This document shows, piece by piece, positions 33,995 to 45,198 of a stretch of DNA of 64,000 nucleotides. Position numbers and translations under genes: made by a program. The stretch spans positions 806,001 through 870,000 of the forward strand of contig JAFEVB010000023.1 in the NCBI GenBank assembly GCA_032629725.1, written 5' to 3'. Every line of letters begins with the position of its first letter. The first letter of the stretch is position 1. The DNA is from Gremmenia infestans. Taxonomy: Eukaryota; Ascomycota; Leotiomycetes; Helotiales; Hamatocanthoscyphaceae. The notes under the pieces were generated by a model. It was not told where the DNA came from, searched no databases, and saw only the letters and a program-made list of their open reading frames with translations.

Positions 33995-35957
33995 ATGGCA
34001 GAAAACGCTGGAGAGCAGCAACCACTCGACAAGCAACGAAGCCGCCCTTCAGCGGGCCCCGCTCTACAACCAGACTCAAACTCAGCCAGGCATCAGATAT
34101 CGAATACAATCTCACGAAATTCAAATGCTTCAACTGCAAGGAGAGCACACACCGGTCACCCTGGGTCGAACCGCCCCACTTTAATTCCTCAACCACATCG
34201 TAGCCTTTCCCGCGCTCCACATCCTTCTGAACGACCAATCTACTCGCTCGCAGGAAATCCCACAATTCAACCACAGGGACAGAGCTATGTTGATCCTAAA
34301 TACTACGAGTTAAATCCCAGATACCAAAAGCCTGAAAATTCACCGGTATGGGGACTCGCAAAGCCATTTCCTCGTGTGGTCAGACCCGGGATGAGAAGGG
34401 GCCAAGATGGGGGTATGAGAGAGCAGAACCAAACACAGGGTGTGGTTGAGGACACAGATGCGGAAGTGGAAGAGCCGGGCGGAGCAGACTCGATTCCGCA
34501 GTTGGGAATGATTGGGGAGCAGAGACGGATGGCAGGAAAGGACAGCGGAGGACGTAAAAAACCTAATACTAAAGAGCATGGATATGGAAACCAAGATTTG
34601 GGGGAGGGACGCAATGATATGGCATCTAGAGTGCGATCTGGAAACAGTGATGGCCATCATATGACGCCGAAGGATGAGAAAGGTGATCTCATGGACGACT
34701 GGCTTGCCAAACAACCATCGAGAAACTCTGACCATTTTGATGAACAGTCTGGGGATCTACCAATGCACAGGCTACCGAGCGTGCAGGAAGTTCCTTCTCG
34801 TGTGCCATCTGCTACCACCACAGTATCTCAAGACTTTGCTGAAGGCGCAAATCCGCAGGACGAGGTTGACCTCGAGGCGGGGCATCAGTCTGATGAATGG
34901 TCCTTGGAGAAAGAAGAGGCCAACCAGTATATTCAAGAAGAATGGGAAATGCACAATGGGTGGGCCTCGTTCCGAGCTAGATTTCGAGAACCCCTAGCGG
35001 AATGCTTAGCAGTAAGTTGCATGCATATTGCACTACCCTTTTCAGGCCAACCTAATGCTCTCTCAGACGATGGTAATGGTCACAATTGGTCTCTGCACCA
35101 ATCTTGCCGTCCAAACATCCAACAAAAAAGCCGGAACTTTTCAATCCCAAAACTGGGGCTGGGGTCTCGGAGTCACACTTGGAATCTACATCGCAGGTGG
35201 CATATCCGGAGGTCATCTCAACCCCGTAATCTCACTAATGCTCTGCCTCTACCGCGGCTTCCCCTTCCGCAAAGCCCTAGTTTACATCGCAGCTCAACTC
35301 TTTGGCGCTTTCCTCGCTGGTCTGATAGCCTACGGCATCTACCGCGATGCCATCGTCTCCTACGACTCACAGGGCGGAGACGTCGCTGCTGAGGGCGGAA
35401 GCAGCGCCCCTGTCGGTATCTTTGCAGGTGGGACAGGCACGTCCCTCTTCACGGAGCCAGAATCTTTTGAGGGTATAGGCGCAGCGTTCGGGAACGAGTT
35501 CGTGGCGACTGCGTTCCTCTCGTGTGCTATCCTCGCTCTGGGTGATGACTCAAACGCGCCTCCAGGAGCTGGTATGCACGCCTTGATTGTCGGCCTCGTT
35601 GTCTTTGTCTTGACAATGGCGTTTGGCTATAATACGGGTGGCTGTATGAACCCTGCTAGGGATTTCGGACCGAGGGTTGTTGCTGCCATTGTAGGGTATG
35701 GGGGCCGGGTATTTACAGATTACCATGCGTGGTGGATATACGGGGCTTGGGGAGCCACGATTAGTGGTGGGCTTTTGGGGGGTTTACTCTATGATGCTTG
35801 TGTTTTTGTTGGGGGTGAGAGTCCGATTAATTACCCAAGGGGCAGGAGGAGAAGGGCGGGGGAAAGAGCGAAGAAGAGGTGCTGGCACTTTAAAAGGGAG
35901 GTTAAAAAGGGCATCAGAAGTGGGGTTGGGAAGGAAGATGCTGGGAAAGCCGGCTGA
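33995..35957 (+). CDS. Aquaglyceroporin (MIP family, Fps1-like) with long N-terminus
   Basis: Exons 33995-35011 and 35067-35957 give 635 aa (intron GTAAGT...CTCTCAG). Residues 1-325 are hydrophilic and disordered, like the regulatory N-terminal extension of yeast Fps1. The pore follows: REPLAECLA joined by splicing to TMVMVTIGLC (helix 1), SGGHLNPV (first half-helix, NPV in place of NPA), helices 3 and 4, then GGCMNPARDFGPR (second NPA, with Asp after the Arg as in glyceroporins) and the last helices. The Asp following NPAR is the standard mark of glycerol-permeable members. A basic tail follows. It likely exports glycerol under osmotic change. An alternative in-frame acceptor at 35044 would insert seven residues (ANLMLSQ); I prefer the downstream one because it fits helix 1. 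Confidence 0.9.
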
Positions 35958-37037
35958 TGATATCTGTAGTGGATTATTGTGATAATAAAATAATGTGCTT
36001 TTTAGAAGGCGAAGTAGTCTTCTGCATTTTTGTCATTGTTTGAGGAAGCGAAGTCCACCACATCACTTCCTAATCAAAAGTGTTGCACGCCATCGAATGA
36101 TGATATTGTATGCACATAAGCTCGGATTAGAGGGCAAATGATTGGGGGCAGTCTAAGAACAATGATATCTTTGTCGATAGAGAGTTGAACATTACCTCTT
36201 TTCCTTTCCTAGCATTTGCTAGACCCTCCAGCAACTGCCTAGCCCAGGAGTCAAACCCCCCGCCCCTATCCATTGATCTAAATACGTCTGCTGGGTATTC
36301 AAAGGTGAAGACCTGAGCTCCAGGTAAGTTCTGGGGAACAAAATCCCGGAGCCAGAGCTTCCCGTTTGCATGTGTCTATGTCTCATGAGCATCTCCGGTG
36401 ATACCATGAATTGCAACGATATCAATGCAATGAGAGGTAGCATCAGTGTCGGGCTTAACTTCGCTGTGGAGTGAAAACAAGCCGTACTCCTTTTCATGCT
36501 CCTAATTACTTTTTTCCTTAAATGCGGAAGGTGGAACGCGAACGTGTGGAATCTCAAATACTGGCGTGGTTCACATCCCATGTGACTTCTGTTGAAGTAA
36601 GTGGGCTGACCCATTTCTAGCTTCTAGATCTATAGGTTTTCGGATTAATTTCGCCATTTTGGATACTTAAATATTGAAACTTTGAATTCCAAATTGGTAG
36701 TTCGCACGTGACTAGCCCCTTTGTCTCAAATTTCCGCTTCAAGCTATTAGAATATGATGTTAACTACTTATTATACAACTTATCCTTTCTTCCGTTTCTG
36801 CTTCCCTGCAACCACTATCTGGATACCGACCGTTTGTAATTCTAGACTCGCATCTTGAGAATTTCTGACTTCCGAATTGCACTGTCCTAGAATCTATCCC
36901 ACAAGAATAAGATCCTTGCCTATCCACTCTCACCCCCTTAGCATCCAGATACCCGGTAAAAGGCACATTATCCTCACGCCCAAAAGCGCAACATTGCAAG
37001 AAATACTTCTACACTTTCAGCTCAGGACGTAAATGTT
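35958..37037. other. Gene-poor stretch holding a hydrolase relic
   Basis: Contains the decayed fragment listed at 36191-36503. The rest, including an 80-codon reverse ORF at 36760-36999 with several Cys and Arg, shows no recognisable gene. Confidence 0.4.
36191..36503 (-). pseudogene. Truncated alpha/beta-hydrolase (SERAC1/DUF676-like) relic with TAG
   Basis: One reverse frame reads EKEYGLFSLHSEVKPD, IDIVAIHGITGDAHET, a TAG stop (36376-36378), THANGKLWLRDFVPQNLPG, then FTFEYPADVF and a W-A-R-Q-L-L segment, ending at a possible GTAATG donor. This is the N-terminal part of the IVAIHG-LNGD ... W ... NGKLWLRDF-LP type hydrolase that often precedes NACHT/ankyrin or TPR tails in fungal NLR-like proteins. 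The stop sits exactly where relatives have Trp (TGG to TAG). No exon with the nucleophile GHSLGG follows within 200 bp, so the copy is truncated as well. Confidence 0.6.
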
Positions 37038-38119
37038 TCATAGATTCGCACTAATTCCAGGTTGAATGATTTCCAACTTTGCAAGAATTTCTCCCCAAAG
37101 CTTCTTCTGCGCTTCATCGCCCTCAGCACTCGTAACGAAGTTTGACAGGGGCCCTCTGTTCCATAATTAGTCACTAAGCAAGTCAAACTATACCGACGGT
37201 GCTACTTACTTTTTGAGATCGCAGTTAACGAAGTAAAGCCCATGGCTTTCAGGCCCTGCCGTGGCGGCATGCACAAGCGTCCTGCTTCCCTCCTCACTTG
37301 TCCTCCCCATCAAAAACTTCGAAATAGCCATAGCAACCCTCGTCATTCCAGTGGCATTTCGTGTCAGAGCTGTTTTGGTCAAGCCAGGGCTGATAACGTT
37401 AAGAACAACTTTAGGTTTCTCGTCCGCTATTTTCGCAGCAATCTCGCGAGTGGCGAAAATCTGAATCAGCTTGGAAACGGGATACCTGCGCATATGTAAG
37501 TTTAACTTTCTTTAATATACTCAAGAACTACTTACCTATCTGGCATATTTGAAGTCTTCTCATCATTCAACTTATCAAGTGTATTTGGAGCTTTCCATTC
37601 GGGAAACTGGGTCCAGGAGTGGATGTCCGAGCTAACAACAGTGATGACTGGTGCAATGTTCCATGTCGCAGCAGACTTTCGCAGTATCGGTAGCACTAGC
37701 AAGATAAGTAGGAAATTGCTGATAACGTTGACGGTTATTTGGCTTTCATTGCCTTCAAACAATTCAAATTTATGCTTCGCAATGCTTGCATTGGCAACTA
37801 CCGCATCAACACGGGGCAAGGCTGCTATTCTGGCGGCGAAAGCTTGAACTGATGCATAACGAGCCAAATCCAATTCCCATACCTCAAGAACACCTGTCCG
37901 TCCAGTCGTTGATTCGATATCGGCTTTGGCTTCTTCTCCTTTTGAAACCGAGCGCACGGCGACAATGATTTTCGAAGCATTCAACCTTGCAAAGTGCCTG
38001 ACGGCTTCTTTTCCAATACCGATATTCGACCCGACGACGACAATGGTTTTCCCCGTGCAGTCAGCAACGGGATAGGGAAGTTTTTCGAGCTGAAGGCGGA
38101 GATCTTCAATTATCGCCAT
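37038..38119 (-). CDS. Short-chain dehydrogenase/reductase (SDR)
   Basis: Reverse strand exons 38119-37536, 37485-37210 and 37155-37038 (introns 50 and 54 bp) give 325 aa. A Rossmann cofactor loop reads VGSNIGIGKEAV, with Gly-rich spacing variant of TGxxxGxG; the D-L-A of the adenine pocket follows at DLARYA; VANASI replaces NNAGI; the catalytic Ser is in TVVSSD, and the YxxxK is YPVSK, formed at the first splice junction. Downstream is SPGLTKT, with the helical C-terminus completed by exon 3. Together with the divergent Zn2Cys6 regulator starting 321 bp away, this may be a small metabolic unit. Substrate unknown. Confidence 0.88.
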
Positions 38120-38440
38120 GATTTCTCAAAATGATTTGAGCTATTACAAAATAAAACTTCGACTTTGAAGGCTTTATAAACACTGAGAGGATGCATTATT
38201 TAGTTTACCGCGTACTTCTCGGACTTAGAGGCCGTTAGAAAGAATCGTGAGGTACTAGAATCTGAACCGTGAGGTATTAGAATCTGGAAAGAATTGCTAT
38301 TCACGCCAAGTCCGCGGACAAGGCTCAAAATTGATTAGTCACGTGATACAAGCCCCACTTCCCACCAATGGACATGGGGCGCCACGGACAGGAGTGATCT
38401 TTCCTCATGAAATCACTCCGCTCATGTACAATATTCGAGT
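38120..38440. promoter_or_regulatory. Bidirectional promoter between SDR and Zn2Cys6 regulator
   Basis: 321 bp separate the two divergent start codons. The short interval contains two near-identical phrases, CGTGAGGTA(C/T)TAGAATCTG, at 38247-38266 and 38268-38287, and CCGCGGAC/TCCGCGG words near 38311 and 38456 that resemble CGG-based binuclear-cluster sites. Site identity is inference; a local autoregulator is plausible. Confidence 0.45.
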
Positions 38441-41106
38441 ATGGAGCCCATCAAGTCCGCGGCCCCGGCTGATTCTCTGGCCTTAAAACATCATCAGCGG
38501 AAGGCCGGCAGAAGCACTCGTACACCATTGTCATGTGGCCCTTGTCGAAGTCGAAAGTAAGCTTACCTGTCAGGCAGAATGGAAGCACACTGATTTCACT
38601 TCAAGACTGAAATGCAATCGAGAGGAGCCATGTCAAAACTGTATGGTAAGGAACGAGCCTCATGCATGCGCTTACGCAGGGTCTCGTACAAAAAATACGC
38701 CTCCTTCAGCAGTACGTTCCGTGCCTGTGGAAAGCATGCAACAACGTATAGACCGCTTAGAAACACTTGTCACGACTTTAGCATCTCAGGACCAATCTTG
38801 CAAAAGAAAAGTCCATCCAGGGGAAACGAGGAATGGCATACAGAATGATACACAACTTTTTAACAATCACCTTTTGAACGAAATCAAACACGGCTTGGGA
38901 GTAATGGAAGTAACTGAGCATCATTCCCAATATCGAGGCTCGACTCACTGGGGCGATGTGCTTGGAGAGGTACGTTTCTCGCACTTTGAATACCTTCACG
39001 TGAACTTAAAGCTAATATAACCAAGCTGAAAGAACTCAGAAGCATTTGGTAGGGTTACTCTCGTTCCAAAGTGCTGTTTTCCTCCATGGGAACTGTTTCA
39101 TGGGGCCAATATGCCCATTCCCGAGACTACTCCTAGGCTGCTCTCCAAACGCTTAAATTTACTATGCTAATTAGTTGGCGTAGGACCCAGGCCCAAGAAG
39201 GCCAAGAAGAGGATTTCGATGCATCATTTCCTGCTATCGATGGCCCCTTCTTGTTAAGCGGAATTGTCAAACCTGTATCTTTTAGTGAAATCTTAGCAAC
39301 ACTACCAGCAAAATCAGCCGTAGACAAACTGGTTCGGAGGTTTTTCGACGATACAGAATGTCCTGTACCAGCATTCAGTGAGTTCTGTTGAGGCATATAC
39401 TGTTTTGTCGCCGTTCAGCTAACACTTTCAGACTTTCTGCATTGCCCGACATTCTTGCAGCAGGTACTTCCATCATCATAACAACATTCTAAGACCATTT
39501 CTCTAATAGACTCCAATAGTATGAAGCCTTCTGCGCCAACCCCACCCAGAGCAAGGTCATGTGGCTTGGTCTTCTATTCTCGATCCTGACATTAGTTATG
39601 CTGTCTTACCACATCCTTCTTGATGAGCCGCCAGAATATGAAGGAGTATCCGAATCTCTATTTGAGCTGTATCGTTTAAGAACGGCTCAATGCCTCATGT
39701 TGGGAGACATTACCAAATGTGCTCCTTTCACAATTGAAACACTAATTTTCAACTCCATGGCAGAACAAGCAACTCGTCACGACAGTGGAGCAAGTGTGTG
39801 GTTGATGTTTGGAGTAATCAACCGTGTTGCGCTGCAAATGGGCTATCAACGGTTAGTGACGTCCATTGCCAACAAGCAAGCAAGTACTTAGTCAGCCCGC
39901 AGCGACCCATCTCAGTACAAGGAGATCTCGGTGTTTCAAGGCGAAATGAGAAGACGAATATGGTTTTTTGTCATACGAATCGATGCCTTGACATCATTTC
40001 AAGCTGGTCTTCCAAGCATGATCGGATCCCTAAAGTATGACACCTTAGAACCGCGCAGTCTTCACAATTCAGAATTGTATGAAGGAATGACAGAACTCCC
40101 TCCCTCGAGGCCGAAAAGAGAACAGACTCCTGTTGCCTACATGTTAGCTAAAGGATCAATAGTACGTGTCATAGGAGAAATCGGTGATTTGCTCAATTCA
40201 CTGGACACTTACTCCTATGACACCGTTCTCAATCTTGACGCTGAGCTGACACGCTGTCATTCTGAACTTCCTCCATATCTCCAATTTGGTTCGCTGAGTA
40301 ACCGCAAAGTCGACGAGTCATATATCTTCAACGGAACTGTTCAGCTTGAACTTCTATACCATCAAGGGATATGTGTTCTCCACCGCAAGTTCTTGGCGAA
40401 GGGCAGATTCGATCAGAAGTATGAGCGGTCGCGTTTACAATGTGTCCAATCTGCCCTAGCGCTGCTATCACTTCAACGCATCTTGTACAATGATGCAATA
40501 CTTCCAGATGGAAGGCTACGTTTCACCCGGCACTGGTACCGCTTCACCTACACAAGCGAAACTTTCATCTTGGCGGCGATGATACTCTGCTTAGATCTAA
40601 AACACAGGAAAGTTGAGGCTTCGGTACGAAACAATAACATTGACACTGACCAACTCGAAACTATCCTGTCCGCCCTTAACGGCTCTCGCGAAATTTGGGG
40701 TCACGCCAAAGGAGTTACTTCTGAATCCGCGGCTGATGCATGGAAAGTTCATCGTGTCTTGACTTGTATGCTCGGCAATTCAGAAAAGGGGACCACCACC
40801 AGTTCGCGGCCTCCAGAAGGACTGGACCCAGTTCCTCAAAACCCAGGGGAGCTCTTTCCTAATTGTGCTGTCGACACTATGGAACTCGTTGATGATCCGT
40901 TTGATTTGAACATAGACTGGGTAAGTACAAAGTAATGAATCGTCCCTACCCCGCTAACATACGCATATTAGACGGCGTGGAACTCGTTCATCGAAGGTGG
41001 TGGCAGCTTTGAAGACGCTTTTGGCGCAATGCCACCGGTGGCTGGTTTGCAAGGATCAACATTCAACACAAACGGTGCCTTCTACCAGACTGATGGAAAG
41101 TATTGA
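38441..41106 (+). CDS. Zn2Cys6 transcription factor with fungal-specific TF domain
   Basis: Eight exons (38441-38556, 38606-38969, 39026-39048, 39175-39377, 39432-39463, 39520-39851, 39903-40920, 40972-41106) give 740 aa. The binuclear cluster is split by the first intron: C-x2-C-x6-C-x5-C-x2-C-x8-C reads as CGPCRSRKLKC...CQNC...C. A coiled-coil dimer segment (MQQRIDRLETLV) follows. The middle homology region contains the GYQRDPS and EMRRRIW words of the fungal_trans domain, both restored at exon joins. Exon 3 (23 nt) and exon 5 (32 nt) are short, so internal boundaries around 39026-39177 are the least sure. Probably a pathway-specific activator for the adjacent SDR or nearby genes. Confidence 0.85.
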
Positions 41107-41386
41107 TATGGAATGAACTTGAAGTCGCGGCAATGCATGTAACAAAGGCGATACTAACTCAACGAATGCAGCTATACAACTGCTACTTGGCATGTCACGT
41201 TTGGTGTAAGTAAAGGATTACTCGAAATGTGAAATAATACAGCAGAGAAATTTCAAGACTAGTGATCCGCCGCTTGGCGAAGATTTGTAAAGGGGGATTT
41301 TATATGAGAGGTCCCGGAGTCACCCGATTGATCGCAGAGAGCTGCACTTTATATCGTTCATCAAACCATAATGTGACCTTTTGGTG

Positions 41387-42628
41387 TTACTCGTTGTTGA
41401 CTACTAGTCTTCTGAGACCCATTAATCCAATCCAGATTGCTTCCTCCGTTCTGATCGTCCGGCTGCCCTGCCCTGGACAAACATTGACCCATCTATCAAA
41501 CACATCCTTCGCCTCCACTACTCCCAGTTTTTGCAATTCCCCATCATTCTTGACCGCAACTTCAAGACCGGCAACGCCTCCAAACACAATCAAGAGGTGC
41601 TTAAAGTTGCCCACTTTTTGTTGCTCGTCCCCTGAATACAGCTTCTCCACATCAATTCCACGCTCAGAAGTGCCAAGAGTAATATCGTACCCCCCATCAT
41701 AAGTGCAATCCGTAAACACATCACTTAAACACCCAGCTTTCCGAACATTATATCCCCAATAATACCCACTCTCCTCCCTCGGCTCAGCAGGATTCACAGC
41801 CTCCGCTCCAATCACCTGAGCCGTGGCGTCCTTTGAAGCCGCTTCCGCACCAGGCTCGAACTTCAGCGTGACTCTATTCTTCTCGGGTATTTGCTGCTCA
41901 ACTGTGACCGGTATCCTCAACCCCGCTTCCACAAACGTCCCATTCTCATCCGCGCCCGCTAGCGTAACGCCCTCGCGGTACGGACACCATTCATCGGGCC
42001 TTAGATGATGCGGTAGGTCTATACTGGGTAAGGTGCCCGCAGTCCTTAAATTCGGATGCATAGGAAACAGGAGTCTTCGTAGATGGGCAGGCGTTTCGAG
42101 GTAGTTTAGGAGGTGGAAGAGGAAGTGGTCCGGGTCTTTGTCGCCTGTGTATTCGTTTTGTGAGGGATCGGCTTGGTGGGCGTAGGAGTGTGTACGGTTG
42201 TGATGGCGTTTCGCAGGATTCTTTGAGTTCCCATCGGAGAATATTATGACTTCGTCTACGCAGAAGACAGCCAGGGCGCGGGCTACGTGACCGGCCATGG
42301 AGGTTCGTAATTCGTGGGTTTGGCAACTATCGGGGATAAGCAATGGAGTTCTCGCCGGGGGGAGGGGTTGGAAAATTACTTCGATATGATACTACCAGGT
42401 AGAGCAACGCTTACTGTCCAATCTCGTCCTTTACTTGGTTGGAATATAGCGGTTGGCTTCGAGGTATCAACCACCGCGGGGCTGTTTGCTGTGACGTCTG
42501 GAGTGCCATTTGATATAGGTTTGGCCTCTGATTTGCGTTTCCGCTTCTGTAGTTGCTCAATTAGCAATGAACACAATATATACATGATCAGAAAATATTA
42601 CCATGGTGTTTGTTTCGCTTCTCCCCAT
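41387..42628 (-). CDS. SPOUT-family RNA methyltransferase (SPOUT1/C9orf114-like)
   Basis: Reverse-strand exons 42628-42602, 42546-42380 and 42326-41387 (introns 55 and 53 bp) give 377 aa. The first exon encodes only nine residues (MGRSETNTM) before an intron. A basic KRKRK stretch then leads to VSVALPGSII, ARALAVFCVDEVIIF (SPOUT core) and a split OB-like insertion with PSIDLPHHLRPDEWCPYREG; the C-terminal knotted half has LIVFGGVAGLE and CPGQGSRTIRTEEA. These are the words of the DUF171/SPOUT1 family, known or suspected to methylate rRNA and associated with spindle or centromere function in animals. It is head-to-head with the thioredoxin gene; starts are 265 bp apart. Confidence 0.85.
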
Positions 42629-42893
42629 TTTGTTCGAGTTGCTTTTGAAAGTGTAAATAGAATAAAGTCTCAATTAAAGAAAATATCGGGCGGTCAGCTA
42701 TTGTTCTGGCAGAATCCCGGAACATCAGTCGGCCCGGGAGATGCGGGCTCGGGACCTCATCGGCCCGTTGGATCCAGGCAAGGCCAGGCCAGGGATGGGG
42801 ACGGACCAGATCATCACCAACTTCAAGCTCCATCTTCAACCCCACATCTACATCCACATTCTTGTTACAACATACAAGTACAACACTACCGCT

Positions 42894-43667
42894 ATGTCTC
42901 CCACTGTAAGTATCGGTTCTTCAGGCCAGTTCAGTAAGCTCTTGGGCACCTCGAACGTTGTCATTACAGATTGTAAGTCTGCAGCTTCATTGATCCTCCT
43001 GGTGTATTACTAACCAAATTCCCTCAAGTCTACGCCGACTGGTGCGGTCCCTGCAAAACTATTTCGCCAGTCTTTGAGTCCCTCTCTACCAAATACTCCA
43101 AGCCGAACCGTATCACCTTCACCAAAGTAAATGTCGACAATCAACAGGAGATCGCCCAGCAGTATGGAGTGTCAGCGTATGTCTATTCCCCCTCATCCTC
43201 CGAGCCCTCATTAACACTACAAATACAGCATGCCAACCTTCCTCATATTCCGCAATGGTAGCGTAATAAACACCATCAAAGGCGCCGATACCCGTGGCCT
43301 TACGACCGCCATCGAAAACGCCGTCAAGCTCGCCGGTCCCATCGCACCTCCCGTCTTCTCTACGCAAGGCCGCACGCTTGGTGGAGCGCCCTCCCGCAGC
43401 ACATCACTTAGACGGCCATTCGACTGGAAGCGATATGTTGATGCTATAGCCGCATTTTTGGGCCTTTATTTGGTCAGTCTGTTTAGCTTCGATGCTTACA
43501 AAGCTGCGGAGGACAGTTATTTCAATATATACAGAGACCCGAGACTGGCGGGAAGTGCGAGCGGTGCTTCGAGAAATGTGCCAGGAGGAAAAGTTGACAA
43601 GAGGACTGGCGCAGCGACATCTGTGGGAAAGAAGCTGGGAACTATTGCGGATTTAGGGGGGGATTAG
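42894..43667 (+). CDS. Membrane-anchored thioredoxin-domain protein
   Basis: Exons 42894-42972, 43029-43176 and 43229-43667 (introns 56 and 52 bp) give 221 aa. Splicing puts together YADWCGPCK (active site Cys32 and Cys35) with Phe before it, then the cis-Pro segment MPTFLIFRNG, completed across the second junction. Residues 1-105 are a complete thioredoxin fold with a short N-terminus and no signal peptide. Residues 146-163 are hydrophobic (AIAAFLGLYLVSLF), so the enzyme is probably tail- or membrane-anchored with the thioredoxin in the cytosol. A soluble disordered tail of about 55 residues follows. This layout is known in ascomycete TrxA-like proteins; the membrane is not identified. Confidence 0.9.
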
Positions 43668-44094
43668 CTGGTCAGGATGACCTTTTGTACGGTTGTGAGC
43701 GGCGTTTGGTTCGTGGGAATATGCTAGGCAGGCTTTCTGTCATTCTCGGGAATTTGATGAATTCTATAGGCCTTGGCCGTATTTCAACCGCCGTGACAGA
43801 ACCGTGCATTTGTAAATTAAGTACTCGTATTGGTCAAATGATCTACAGTAGAACGTAGTCTTTTCAATATAAGTGTGATTTCAAGAGTCCAATCTTATCT
43901 ATACGACGGACATGTATTCGATATTACGAGTATTTGAAGCACCATATTTATCGAAACGATGCAAAATTATGGGCCAAAATAATCGCCACTATGGGCATTG
44001 AATTTCTAAAGAGACAAATCTTTCATCGGAGAATTGAATGTCATTTATATACATGAACGTGACCTTTGCTCCAGATTCCTATATCACTCCAGAG
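43668..44094. other. Intergenic region, no gene seen
   Basis: About 430 bp containing the 3' flanks of the thioredoxin and expansin-like genes, which converge. No supported ORF. Confidence 0.45.
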
Positions 44095-45198
44095 CTACCA
44101 TTGGCAGACATCCTCATCGGCGTATGTAGGCTCTGGTGCAAAAGATGAAGTCGGAGAAGATGAATATGTAGAGGATGTGGACGGGCTTGCCGTCGGAACG
44201 ATAGTAGTGGGTGCAGTGGATGCTGATGTAGCTTCAATGATCGCTGCTGGTGTCGAAACAAGAGCAATAGATGTTGTAGAAGGTGCAACTGGAGAAGGGG
44301 TGGCCAAAGCTGACGTGGAGACGACAGCGACGGGTGTTGTCGAAGATACAACTGAAGAAGAAGCCACGACTGATGTTGAGGCGACAGCAATTGAACTTGT
44401 AGATGATGCAGCTGAGGAAGAAGTAGCGACGACTGCTGCGACTACAGCGGAGCTCGTAGCGGCAGTGCTCGCCGAGGATCCAAAGTTACTGCCGGCCGTC
44501 ACTACAGACCCCGCAGTGATGGCCACATTGTTAACAATAACCACATCGCCAGCCGAACTTGTGACCTTAACATCCACACTGTCGGTGCCAAATCCGCTTG
44601 AGTTCTCAAAGAAATTGTAATCCTTTCTGGTGGTTGCTTGCCAAGTACTTCCACCATCCGTGCTAACTTCGAGCTTGGAGACTGCTTTGTTGGCATTGAC
44701 GACTTGCATACTAAACCAGTATTTGGAAACGCCTTCCTTGTTGTGCACCTGCAGAGGCGAGGTGATGGGACAATCGACATAAGACCATGCAACATCAATG
44801 ACACCTGTGCTGGGGGTGGCGAGCGCGGAGAACGCAGTGGGAAAGAGATCCAGGTGGTTCGTGCCGCAGCCGGGACATTCATCAACGATCTAAAAAGACG
44901 TCAATTGAAAGAGCTCATGGAGGGAAGGAGGGGTAACTACCATTGCAGTGATGGAATTTCCATCGGGGCCTGTCACCGATACGCATGCTCCACAATTGGC
45001 GCTGGTGTCCCAGTTCGAATCTGATAGAGCAGTGCCGAAGATATTGGAAGGGAGTGTGTAGGTCGAAAATGAGCAGGCTCCGCCCGCGACATTTCCGCCA
45101 TAAAAGGTTGCTTGTCCTGAGAGTGCTCTTTTCCCAAGGACTGCAGCATTTGCCAGGGTCAAGAAGGCCGGAATGGCCAAAGCAGATGAAAAATGCAT
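44095..45198 (-). CDS. Secreted expansin-like protein (DPBB) with Ser/Thr-rich tail
   Basis: Reverse exons 45198-44941 and 44889-44095 (51-bp intron) give 350 aa. A signal peptide (MHFSSALAIPAFLTLANA) and a possible Kex2 site GKR are followed by a double-psi beta-barrel: SGQATFYGGNVAGGACSF, NCGACVSV, then, created by splicing, IVDECPGCG ... HLDLFPTAF, and Asp, His and Trp residues of the expansin core. A CBM63-like beta-sandwich (about 120-215) has WQATTRKDYNFFENSSGF. Residues 215-350 are almost only Ser/Thr/Ala/Val, an O-glycosylated spacer, ending in a short DVCQW. Expansin-like proteins loosen cellulose or chitin walls without hydrolysis. The tail lacks a GPI signal, so it is likely secreted or trapped in the wall. 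Confidence 0.87.

Noticed and set aside
35044..35066. Upstream acceptor for the aquaporin intron
   Set aside because: It keeps the frame but inserts ANLMLSQ into helix 1, unlike family members; cannot be fully excluded without cDNA.
44066..44620. A forward 184-codon ORF (Val/Glu/Asp/Thr-rich)
   Set aside because: Antisense to the repetitive Ser/Thr tail of the expansin-like gene; the composition follows from that repeat.
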